DNA from: Nitrospirota bacterium
GTDB lineage: Bacteria; Nitrospirota; Nitrospiria; Nitrospirales; Nitrospiraceae
Direction of reading: 5' to 3'
NCBI GenBank assembly: GCA_016201805.1
Contig: JACQCB010000084.1
Coordinates: 1-21,613 of the forward strand
Length of the DNA stretch: 21,613 nucleotides
Position numbers and translations under genes: made by a program. Shown here in pieces: positions 6,606 through 13,484 of this stretch. How positions within the stretch are numbered: the first letter of the stretch is position 1; every line of letters begins with the position of its first letter. The notes under the pieces are model-generated. The model did no database searches. It was given only the letters and a program-made list of their open reading frames with translations, and was not told where the DNA came from.

Positions 6606-6633
6606 TCAAGTTTCCGCCCCTGAAGGCCGATAA
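6606..6633 (+). promoter_or_regulatory. Sigma-28 (FliA)-type promoter of the chemotaxis operon
   Basis: TCAAGTTT (6606-6613), a 12-base spacer and GCCGATAA (6626-6633) match the FliA consensus TAAAGTTT-N11-GCCGATAA with one mismatch in the -35 box, a perfect -10 box and one extra spacer base. It faces the che cluster. The expected start near 6640 is just before ATG 6645. Confidence 0.7.
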
Positions 6634-6644
6634 CTCCATTCGAG

Positions 6645-6920
6645 ATGAATAACACTTTGTCGGCAACAATGAGCCTAAGCGAAGACCAGCGCCCAGGAGC
6701 GGACGGCGAGATTCTGACCGTGCAGGAGGTGGCCCGGTTCCTTCGGGTCCCCAAATCCACGGTCTACAAGCTGGCCAGACTGGGGCAACTGCCGGCCTCC
6801 AAGATCGGAAAACACTGGCGTTTTCTTCGTCGGGACATCCAGGACTGGATGCACGACAGGGCCAATCAGGTCTCGGAGAACCCGCGCCTCATGGTTTCCG
6901 CTGGATCGTCGGTTCGGTAG
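6645..6920 (+). CDS. Small helix-turn-helix DNA-binding protein (excisionase/MerR-like HTH_17 type)
   Basis: The core ILTVQEVARFLRVPKSTVYK (about residues 23-42) followed by LARLGQLPASKIGKHWRFLR and DIQDWM is the classic excisionase/BldC-like winged helix-turn-helix, which binds DNA. The protein has 91 residues with no other domain. It is the first gene after the sigma-28-type promoter and 54 bases before the HEAT gene, so it probably travels with the chemotaxis operon; no integrase or att site is near, so a phage excisionase role is unlikely. ATG 6645 would give an almost leaderless mRNA from the predicted promoter; ATG 6669 (MSLSEDQ) is an alternative with no clear ribosome site. The target DNA is unknown. 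Confidence 0.8.
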   Translation: MNNTLSATMSLSEDQRPGADGEILTVQEVARFLRVPKSTVYKLARLGQLPASKIGKHWRFLRRDIQDWMHDRANQVSENPRLMVSAGSSVR

Positions 6921-6974
6921 GTCTGCGGGACCGCGCGTCTTTGCCAGGGTGATCCCGCTTGGCGCGGAATACCT

Positions 6975-8963
6975 ATGCGTGCATTCAGCCAGATAGGCGA
7001 GCCTCCCCGGCACTCCCTCGAGTGGCTGCAACAGCAAGACCCGGCTGTTCGCCGAGAGGCGCTGGACGAGCTTGCCTCGGACAGCCGCACGGAGTTCCGA
7101 GAACAGTCCGTCGACATCCTGGCGGCATCGCTGAAGGACGGCAACCCAGGGGTGCAGCAGGCGGCCGTGAACGGCTTGATCCGCATGAAAGGCCCCCTGG
7201 TGGTGCAACGGATGGTGGAACTGCTGCGCGAACCTCCGGCCGTCCGCAACATGGCGGTCGAAGTGATCGAACAGAGCATGCCCGATGCGATCGAGGCCAC
7301 CCTGCCGGTGCTCGACTCGGCCGACCCCAATGTCAGAAAGCTCATCGTCGATGCGTTCGGCAAGCAGACCGATCCCCGCGTCATCCAGCCGCTCGTGAAG
7401 CTGCTGGCGGATCCAAACCCCAACGTGCGAGCCTCTGCCGCCGAGGCGCTGGGGCACCTTCGGGCCGGCGCCGCGGTGCACGGGCTCATTGCGCTGCTGC
7501 ACGACGAAGAATGGGTGGTGTTCTCCGCGATCGGCGCCCTGGCTGAAATCGGCGACCAGGCCGCCCTGGCGCCTTTGCTCGACCTGATTCGGCACGACCA
7601 GGGGGCCGTGCGATACGCCGCCGTCGAAGCGATTGCCGGGCTGGATCGGACTGGAGCCACCGCACCGGTCCTGGCGGAACTGGTGGCGTCGGCGGACAGC
7701 GCGCTTCGCCCCGCGCTGATCAAGACCTTGGTGGCGATCATGGGCGGCCGGACCAACCGTGCCATGGCGGAGTTCTGGCGTTCGTTGGAGCGGCCACGCT
7801 GGCTGGGACTCTTGACCGAGGCGCTCGGCGACGAGGCCCCGGACACCAGGCTGGCGGCCATGCTTGGGCTGGGACTCTTGGGAGATCGTCGTGGCACGCA
7901 GCCTATTTTGAACGCCTACCGGGAACTGGAAAATCCAACCGAGGAGGTGGCGGACCGGGTGGTCATCGCCTTGGTCGGCACGGGAGATGTCCAGGCGTTG
8001 ATGCGCACGGTCGCTTCGGACTCTGACCCGGCCGGTGCGGTCGCCATCCGCGCGTTGGGCGAACTCGGGTCGAGCGAGGCGGTGGCCGCGCTGATGCAGG
8101 TGCGACGGACGAGCCATGACTGGGAGCGACGCATGCTCGCGCTCAGAGCGCTCGGCAAGATTGGAACCGACGAGGCGCTGAAGGGCATTACGGAAGCGGT
8201 CGAGGATCGCACCGGCTACATTCGTTGCGAGGCGATCCGTCTCCTGGGCGAGTCCGGCCACGCGATGGCCGGCGAAACGCTGCTGACCATGTTGAAAGCC
8301 GAACGCTATCAGGATGTGCGGGACGTGATCGTGGAGGCCTTGGTCCGAGCCGGAGGACACACGGTCATGGTCGAGCTGGCCGGCCAGCTCGAACACAGTC
8401 GGCCGGAAGTGCGGGCCGCGGCTGCGCGGGCGATCGGTTTGGCGAAGCTGCCAGAAGGGTTGGCCTCTTTAGGAGACGCGATGAACGATCCGGAGTGGCG
8501 CGTTCGAGAAGCCGCGGTGACGGCCATCGGGTGCTACGACGACGCCGGTGCGCTCAAGATGCTCCTCCTGGCCCTGGCCGATGACCATGAACGAGTCCGA
8601 TTGGCGGCCACGCTGGGCGTCGCCCGCTGGAAGACGCCGGAAGCCAAGGGGGCCTTAGTCGCACAGTGTTTGCGAGATCCCGACGTCTGGGTCCGGTACC
8701 GGGCGGCGGAGTGCCTGGGGCATCAGGGTGCGACGGAGGCGGTGCCTGCGCTTGCGGCGATCCTGGACAATCATCGTGAACCGGCGCTGTTGCAGCGAGC
8801 GGTGGTGACGGCCTTGGGCAGCATCGGCGGGACGCCGGCCCATGCCGCGCTGACCGCGTTCCTGCCCAAGGCGGATGACGACCTCCGGAATGCCGTGACG
8901 CAGGCGCTGGAGGAGTGCAGTCGGCAGTCAACCGGAGACGCCCAGCCGAAGGGCGTTTCCTAA
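6975..8963 (+). CDS. Large HEAT-repeat protein of the chemotaxis operon
   Basis: The 662-residue protein is almost entirely made of HEAT (PBS-lyase-like) repeats of about 31 residues, roughly twenty in number. Typical units read DPNVRKLIVDAFGKQTDPRV and NPNVRASAAEALGHLRAGAA, and again near the C-terminus VWVRYRAAECLGHQGATEAV. Such repeats stack into a curved superhelix that binds other proteins; no catalytic motif, signal peptide or membrane segment is visible, so it is probably a cytoplasmic scaffold. It ends one base before an ATG in front of cheR, so a link to receptor adaptation or array assembly is plausible but unproven. The ATG at 6975 has only a weak purine-rich site (GCGGAA). The frame is open without interruption. 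Confidence 0.85.
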   Translation: MRAFSQIGEPPRHSLEWLQQQDPAVRREALDELASDSRTEFREQSVDILAASLKDGNPGVQQAAVNGLIRMKGPLVVQRMVELLREPPAVRNMAVEVIEQSMPDAIEATLPVLDSADPNVRKLIVDAFGKQTDPRVIQPLVKLLADPNPNVRASAAEALGHLRAGAAVHGLIALLHDEEWVVFSAIGALAEIGDQAALAPLLDLIRHDQGAVRYAAVEAIAGLDRTGATAPVLAELVASADSALRPALIKTLVAIMGGRTNRAMAEFWRSLERPRWLGLLTEALGDEAPDTRLAAMLGLGLLGDRRGTQPILNAYRELENPTEEVADRVVIALVGTGDVQALMRTVASDSDPAGAVAIRALGELGSSEAVAALMQVRRTSHDWERRMLALRALGKIGTDEALKGITEAVEDRTGYIRCEAIRLLGESGHAMAGETLLTMLKAERYQDVRDVIVEALVRAGGHTVMVELAGQLEHSRPEVRAAAARAIGLAKLPEGLASLGDAMNDPEWRVREAAVTAIGCYDDAGALKMLLLALADDHERVRLAATLGVARWKTPEAKGALVAQCLRDPDVWVRYRAAECLGHQGATEAVPALAAILDNHREPALLQRAVVTALGSIGGTPAHAALTAFLPKADDDLRNAVTQALEECSRQSTGDAQPKGVS

Positions 8964-8982
8964 GATGCAAGGATGCGCGCAG

Positions 8983-9804
8983 ATGGAGCTGAGTCCGGCC
9001 ACTTTTGTCAGCCTCCGGGACCTGATTTACGAGCGGAGCGGGATTTTTTTTCAGGAGAACAAGAAGTATCTCCTGGAAGGACGCCTGCAGGCTCGGATCA
9101 AGGAGCGCAACTGCGCCTCCTATGAGGAATACTACAACCTCCTCAAGTTCGATGCCTGGCGGGACAAAGAGCTCAGCACGCTGTTCAATCTGGTGACCAC
9201 CAATGAGACGTTCTTCTACCGCGATTTGGCGCAGTTGCAGACCTTCATGGAGATGATCGTGCCGGCGATCATGAAAACCAATGCGGGGACATCGAGTGTG
9301 AAAATCTGGAGCGCGGCGGCCTCGACCGGCGACGAGGCCTACACGTTGGGCATGATGCTGCTGGAACATCCGGCCTTGGCCAAGTGGTCGATCGAAATCC
9401 TCGCGACCGACATCAGCGAGGCGACCTTGAATTTGGCCCGCAAGGCCGTCTACGGCGACTATGCGGTCCGCAACATTCCGCCGGCCTTGCTCCAGAAATA
9501 CTTCACGGTGCTCGACGGACAGTACGTCCTGTCGGCCAAGGTAAAGCATCTGGTGAAGTTGGCCAACATGAACCTCTACGATTCGGCTCGCTTGAAGATG
9601 GTCCGCGGGATGGACGTGATCTTCTGTCGCAACTGCCTGATCTATTTTGACGAAAAGGCGAAGAAGAAGATCATCGACAATCTCTACGATTGCTTGAGTC
9701 CAAACGGGTATCTGGTGGTCGGGTTCTCGGAGTCCCTGCACAACATTACGCGGGCGTTCCGGCCGTTGCAGGGGAACCGGGCGGTGGTGTATCAGAAATT
9801 GTAG
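8983..9804 (+). CDS. cheR: Chemotaxis protein methyltransferase CheR
   Basis: CheR transfers methyl groups from S-adenosylmethionine to glutamates of chemoreceptors, setting adaptation against CheB. The N-terminal helical domain (LSPATFVSLRDLIYERSGIF) is followed by the substrate-loop region NLVTTNETFFYRD, the cofactor motif WSAAASTGDEAYTLGM (about residues 109-124) and FCRNCLIYFD (about 213-222), then GYLVVGFSESL. CheR usually has a Cys in the SAAxSTG stretch; here it is Ala, a minor variation. I chose ATG 8983 because AAGGA lies ten bases before it and MELSPATF fits the family start; the in-frame ATG 8965, just after the HEAT stop, has no ribosome site. Length about 273 residues is normal. 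The only MCP nearby lacks a C-terminal CheR-tethering pentapeptide. Confidence 0.94.
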   Translation: MELSPATFVSLRDLIYERSGIFFQENKKYLLEGRLQARIKERNCASYEEYYNLLKFDAWRDKELSTLFNLVTTNETFFYRDLAQLQTFMEMIVPAIMKTNAGTSSVKIWSAAASTGDEAYTLGMMLLEHPALAKWSIEILATDISEATLNLARKAVYGDYAVRNIPPALLQKYFTVLDGQYVLSAKVKHLVKLANMNLYDSARLKMVRGMDVIFCRNCLIYFDEKAKKKIIDNLYDCLSPNGYLVVGFSESLHNITRAFRPLQGNRAVVYQKL

Positions 9805-9876
9805 GGCGCGAGAGGCGATAGGGCGGACGCTTGCCTATAGCCGTCGGTCTCGGCCGCTAACCTGCGAGGGAGCGAG

Positions 9877-10251
9877 ATGAGCAAGTCGATTTTAATCGTC
9901 GATGACTGTGCCACGACCAGACGCCTGGTCGGGCTCTACATGAAGCAGGAGGGCTATGCGCTGGTCCAGGCCGAAAACGGGCTGGAGGCGTTGGAGAAAT
10001 TGGCCCGCAGTCCGGTAGACCTCATCATCACGGACATGAACATGCCGCAGATGGACGGGGTGGCCTTGACGCGATCCTTGAAGCAGGATCAGACCCTCGG
10101 GTCGATTCCGGTCCTCATGTTAACGTCGGAAGATGCCGATAATGAACGCAAGAATGGACTGGCAGCAGGGGCCGCCGCCTATTTGACCAAGCCGATCAGC
10201 CATGACCGACTGGTGCAGGAAGTGCGGCGGCTGCTCGGAAGCGCTGCATAA
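9877..10251 (+). CDS. CheY-like single-domain response regulator (first copy)
   Basis: This 124-residue receiver domain has all key residues: Asp9/Asp10 for metal, phosphoacceptor Asp53 in LIITDMNMPQMDG, Thr83 in LMLTSED and Lys105 in YLTKPI. It would be phosphorylated by CheA and act by binding a partner. It is less like enteric CheY than the next gene: it has a Leu-Tyr-Met stretch (LVGLYMKQEGY) in helix 1 and no SDWNMP motif, so it may bind the motor weakly or serve as a phosphate sink. A GAGGGAG ribosome site precedes ATG 9877. It lies 72 bases after cheR; that gap can form an imperfect 9-bp stem (GGCGATAGG with CCTATAGCC). The second copy follows 12 bases later. Confidence 0.9.
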   Translation: MSKSILIVDDCATTRRLVGLYMKQEGYALVQAENGLEALEKLARSPVDLIITDMNMPQMDGVALTRSLKQDQTLGSIPVLMLTSEDADNERKNGLAAGAAAYLTKPISHDRLVQEVRRLLGSAA

Positions 10252-10263
10252 GGAGGAGAAGCG

Positions 10264-10644
10264 ATGCCGGCGGATCCCAACATGAAAATCATGGTCGTGG
10301 ACGATATGTCGACGATGCGCAGAATCGTCAAAAATATCCTGAAGCAGCTCGGGTTTGCGAACCTCGATGAAGCGGAAAACGGGCAGGAGGCGCTGGCCAA
10401 GCTGAAGGCGGACAAATTCGGCTTCGTGGTTTCAGACTGGAACATGCCCGTGATGAGCGGGATCGAACTGCTGCGGGCTATTCGGGCCGACGGGGACTTG
10501 AAGGACATTCCGGTCCTGATGGTCACCGCCGAAGCACAGAAAGAGAACATCGTCGAAGCCGCACAGGCCGGCGTGAGCAACTACGTCGTGAAGCCGTTCA
10601 CCGCCGAAACATTACAGGAAAAGATGAACAAGATTTTCAAATAA
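10264..10644 (+). CDS. cheY: Chemotaxis response regulator CheY (second copy, motor-binding type)
   Basis: CheY phosphorylated by CheA binds FliM at the flagellar switch and alters rotation. The 126-residue protein closely follows classical CheY: KIMVVDDMSTMRRIVKNIL at the start with Asp13/Asp14, phosphoacceptor Asp58 in VVSDWNMPVMSG, Thr88 in LMVTAEAQKENI and Lys110 in YVVKPFTAETLQEKM. A strong ribosome site (AAGGAGGAG) precedes ATG 10264. It is followed directly by cheZ, which gives the matching phosphatase. Of the two CheY copies this is the better candidate for the motor-binding regulator. Confidence 0.94.
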   Translation: MPADPNMKIMVVDDMSTMRRIVKNILKQLGFANLDEAENGQEALAKLKADKFGFVVSDWNMPVMSGIELLRAIRADGDLKDIPVLMVTAEAQKENIVEAAQAGVSNYVVKPFTAETLQEKMNKIFK

Positions 10645-10671
10645 ACGATGTACTTGGTGAGGGAGGCGATC

Positions 10672-11259
10672 GTGGCGGAACTCGACAAGAAACTCTACGG
10701 TGAACTGGGCGAACTAGCCCGCTATATCGAATCGACGATGGGCAAGCTCCGGCATATGGAATCGCCGATGATGGCCACGGCGACGCAAATTCCACAAGCC
10801 TCGGAACACCTGTCGGACCTCACCAGGCTGACGGAGGAGGGCACCCACGCCGTCATGGAACTGACGGAGGAAATCCAGGGCAACCGCGCGCGGGCGGTGA
10901 CGGTCCTCAACGAGTTGGCGGAGGCGCTCGCCCGAGTCGGCCTGGATGCCGCCCGCGTCAAGCTCGACACCGTCAAGCAGATGTTGGCGGACGACGACAA
11001 GCACCTGCTCGACATCATGACGGCGCTCTCGTTTCAAGACTTGGTCGGGCAGCGGATCAAGAAGATCGTCGCGATCCTGGAGGATGTCGAACACAAGCTG
11101 CTGGAGATGATTGTCGTATTCGGCCTCAAGCAGGAAGGCGGCCAGGCGGTGCACGACGGCAAGGCGACCGAAATGCTGAAACAACTGGAAGCCTCCCGCA
11201 GCACGGCGCTGAAGCAGGATCTGGTCAACAACATCTTGGATGAGTTCGGATTCAACTGA
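10672..11259 (+). CDS. cheZ: CheY-P phosphatase CheZ
   Basis: CheZ speeds dephosphorylation of CheY-P. The protein is mainly a long helical hairpin. The catalytic segment ALSFQDLVGQRIKKI carries the Asp and Gln found in the enteric FQDLTGQ motif, and the C-terminus KQDLVNNILDEFGFN matches the CheY-binding tail, whose enteric counterpart also ends in LGF. The open frame begins at ATG 10648, but GTG 10672 lies five bases after GGGAGG and starts MAELDKKLYGEL, so I prefer it (195 residues). It is placed right after cheY. CheZ is best known from beta- and gamma-proteobacteria; distant forms exist elsewhere, and both functional motifs are intact here. Confidence 0.9.
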   Translation: MAELDKKLYGELGELARYIESTMGKLRHMESPMMATATQIPQASEHLSDLTRLTEEGTHAVMELTEEIQGNRARAVTVLNELAEALARVGLDAARVKLDTVKQMLADDDKHLLDIMTALSFQDLVGQRIKKIVAILEDVEHKLLEMIVVFGLKQEGGQAVHDGKATEMLKQLEASRSTALKQDLVNNILDEFGFN

Positions 11260-11295
11260 GGATGCCGAAGACACGGAGTGAAGGGATTGAGACGA

Positions 11296-11311
11296 GAGGG
11301 CCGCAGCCCTC
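11296..11311 (+). other. Short perfect hairpin between cheZ and cheA
   Basis: GAGGGC pairs with GCCCTC over a CGCA tetraloop. No T-run follows, so it is probably not a terminator; it could be an mRNA processing or stability signal. It lies 43 bases before the cheA start. Confidence 0.3.
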
Positions 11312-11353
11312 CTGCCGCATGCCCCACGCCGCGCGCCGTCACCGGAGGTGCCC

Positions 11354-13279
11354 ATGAGCGACGAGATGGAAGAAATCCGCAACGACTTCCTGGTCGAGTC
11401 GCAGGAGATGATCGAACTGTTGGACCAACGGTTCATCATCCTGGAGACGGATCCTGCCAACGCGGAACTGTTGAACGAAATCTTCCGGGCCATGCACAGC
11501 ATGAAGGGATCGGCCGGGTTTTTGGGGTTCACCCACCTGGTGGATGTCACCCATCGCGCCGAGAGCATTCTGAATAAGCTCCGGCAGGGGGACATGACGG
11601 TGACGCCTCAGGTGATCACGGCCATTCTGGAGGCCATCGATGTGGTCAAGCTGCTGATGGCCGACATTCGCGAGTCGGGCACGGATGCACATGTCCAGAC
11701 CGAGGCCGTGTCCCAAAAGCTGGACCAGGTCCTGGCCGGCAAGACGGGGGGCGCCGCGGCGCCGACGCCGGCCCCGCCTTCGACCGCGGCACCGACACCG
11801 GCTCCGGCGGCCGCGCCGACCGTGGCGGAGACCGTGGCGAAGCCGATCCCGCCGGCGGAACCGGCCGGGGACTCCGCTCAGGCCTCGACCAAATTGGGCG
11901 AGATCCTCATCAACGAGGGCGCCGCCTCCAAAGAGCAAATCATCGAAGCACTGGACCGGCAAGAGCACAGGCCGCCCTTGGGCGAGATTCTGGTCCAGTC
12001 GCAGGTCATCAGCGAACAGACGCTCGACGCGGCGCTGCAGAAACAACAGGTCAAGGGCACCCGCAAGGGAGAGGAAGAGCAGACGATCCGGGTGGAGACG
12101 CGGCGTCTGGACAGCGTGATGAACCTGGTGGGCGAACTGGTGCTGGGCCGAAACCGCATGATGAAAATCGGCGGCGGCCTCGACCAGTCGCACGAGAACG
12201 ACCCGCTGGTCCGGGAGTTGGGGGAGACGCTGGCCCAGCTCAACCTCGTCACGACCGATCTGCAACTGGCGGTCATGAAGACCCGCATGCTGCCGATCCG
12301 GAAGGTGCTCTCGAAGTTTCCCCGTATGGTGCGCGACCTCTCGCAGAAGATGGGCAAGCAGGTGCGGCTCGAACTCCAGGGCGAGGAGACCGAGTTGGAC
12401 AAGTCGGTGGCGGACGAAATCGGCGATCCGCTCGTCCATCTGGTGCGGAACGCCATCGACCACGGCCTCGAGCCGGTGGCCGATCGCCAGAAGGCCGGCA
12501 AGCCGATCGAAGGGATCGTGTGCATTTCGGCTTGTCAGGAAGGGAACAGCATCGTCATCCGGATCGAGGACGACGGCCGCGGCCTGCAAGTCGAGAAGAT
12601 CAAGGCCAAGGCGCTGGCGAACGGCGTCGTGAGCGAGGCCGAGTTGGCCGCCATGGACCCGCGCCAGATCATGAACTTGATCTTTCTGCCGGGCTTCAGC
12701 ACGGCCGACCAAGTCACGGACGTCTCGGGCCGCGGCGTCGGCATGGACGTCGTCCGCACCAACATCCGGCGGATCAACGGGACCGTGGAGGTCCAGTCCC
12801 AGTTGGGCAAGGGCAGCCAGATCACGATCAAGCTGCCGCTCACCATCGCCATCATTCAGGCCTTGCTGGTGGAAGTGGAGCAGGCCACCTTCGCGATCCC
12901 GCTGGGGTCGGTCGTCGAGGCGGTGAAGATCACGCGGGCCGACATCAAGACGATCAACGGACGCGAAGTGCTCAACCTGCGCGAGCGGGTCCTGCCGCTG
13001 CTCAGGCTGACCGATGAGTTCGAAATTCAGCCGGACGTCGAGCGCGACAAGTTCTATGTGGTGGTGGCAGGGATGGGGGAGAAGCAAGTCGGGGTCGTCG
13101 TGGACCGTCTCCGCTCGCAGGAAGAAGTCGTCATCAAGTCCATGGGGGATTACCTGAGCAATCTGAAAGGGATCGCCGGCGCCACGATCACCGGCGAGGG
13201 AAAAGTCGTGCTGATTCTGGACATCGCCGAACTGTTGCAGGACATCCGGATGAATCACCTGGCGGAAGTCGCGGCCTGA
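11354..13279 (+). CDS. cheA: Chemotaxis histidine kinase CheA with MshEN-like insert in place of P2
   Basis: CheA autophosphorylates in receptor arrays and passes phosphate to CheY and CheB. ATG 11354 follows GGAGG; the open frame begins two codons earlier at GTG. Order of the 641 residues: P1 histidine phosphotransfer domain with His48 (RAMHSMKGSAGF); a Pro/Ala-rich linker (about 131-175); a 50-residue segment (180-231) with two copies of an LGEIL(I/V)-x11-AL-x2-Q motif, like the MshEN domain; P3 dimerisation (from about 243, RRLDSVMNLVGELVLGRNRM); P4 kinase with HLVRNAIDHGLE, DDGRGL and GFSTADQVTDVSGRGVGMDV; and a P5 CheW-like domain (about 505-640). The usual CheY-binding P2 domain is absent. 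The gene lies between cheZ and cheV. Confidence 0.95.
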   Translation: MSDEMEEIRNDFLVESQEMIELLDQRFIILETDPANAELLNEIFRAMHSMKGSAGFLGFTHLVDVTHRAESILNKLRQGDMTVTPQVITAILEAIDVVKLLMADIRESGTDAHVQTEAVSQKLDQVLAGKTGGAAAPTPAPPSTAAPTPAPAAAPTVAETVAKPIPPAEPAGDSAQASTKLGEILINEGAASKEQIIEALDRQEHRPPLGEILVQSQVISEQTLDAALQKQQVKGTRKGEEEQTIRVETRRLDSVMNLVGELVLGRNRMMKIGGGLDQSHENDPLVRELGETLAQLNLVTTDLQLAVMKTRMLPIRKVLSKFPRMVRDLSQKMGKQVRLELQGEETELDKSVADEIGDPLVHLVRNAIDHGLEPVADRQKAGKPIEGIVCISACQEGNSIVIRIEDDGRGLQVEKIKAKALANGVVSEAELAAMDPRQIMNLIFLPGFSTADQVTDVSGRGVGMDVVRTNIRRINGTVEVQSQLGKGSQITIKLPLTIAIIQALLVEVEQATFAIPLGSVVEAVKITRADIKTINGREVLNLRERVLPLLRLTDEFEIQPDVERDKFYVVVAGMGEKQVGVVVDRLRSQEEVVIKSMGDYLSNLKGIAGATITGEGKVVLILDIAELLQDIRMNHLAEVAA

Positions 13280-13290
13280 GCCGGCGGCGC

Positions 13291-13453
13291 GTGAAACGTC
13301 GTTCGTGAAGCGTGACATGTCCCCGTGACGAGTGACAGGTGACACGTGACGAGTGCCGAAAGGTAAAGGAGCATTAGGCATGAGCGCGGATTCTAGTAAG
13401 CAGCATCAGCAAATGTCTTCACCCGTCACCCGTCACGCGTCACTGGTCACGTG
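13291..13453 (+). repeat. Intergenic cluster of degenerate GTGAAGCG / GTGACG tandem repeats with inverted arms
   Basis: Three blocks lie between cheA and cheV: a GTGAAACGTCGTTCGTGAAG block at 13291-13310 related to the repeat at 2735; a direct run of GTGAC-type words spaced 7-8 bases (13325-13355); and the inverted form, a run of GTCAC words (13419-13453). The last two could pair into a long imperfect hairpin enclosing 13356-13418. The right arm ends four bases before the ribosome site of cheV. Confidence 0.75.
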
Positions 13454-13484
13454 TTTGGAGAGGAGAAAGCCATGTCGACGCTGA
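13380..13484 (+). CDS. Possible 34-residue leader peptide upstream of cheV
   Basis: ATG 13380 lies eight bases after AAAGGAG, a better ribosome site than many here, and the frame runs 34 codons to a TGA at 13482-13484, overlapping the cheV start by 13 bases. It begins MSADSSKQHQQMSSP and then reads through the GTCAC repeat. It may be translationally coupled to cheV, a remnant of an older start interrupted by the repeat, or simply chance. I recognise no family. Confidence 0.2.
   Translation: MSADSSKQHQQMSSPVTRHASLVTCLERRKPCRR

Noticed and set aside
6675..8396. A 573-residue open frame antisense to the HTH and HEAT genes
   Set aside because: It crosses two well-supported genes and the gap between them and has no domain-like pattern.
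11339..13381. A 680-residue open frame antisense to cheA
   Set aside because: It mirrors the codon pattern of cheA in GC-rich DNA, its translation is rich in His, Arg, Asp and Leu with no recognisable domain, and cheA is certain on the other strand.
13325..13453. A CRISPR array in the GTGAC/GTCAC region
   Set aside because: The words are 7-8 bases apart with no unique spacers of regular length and no cas genes.
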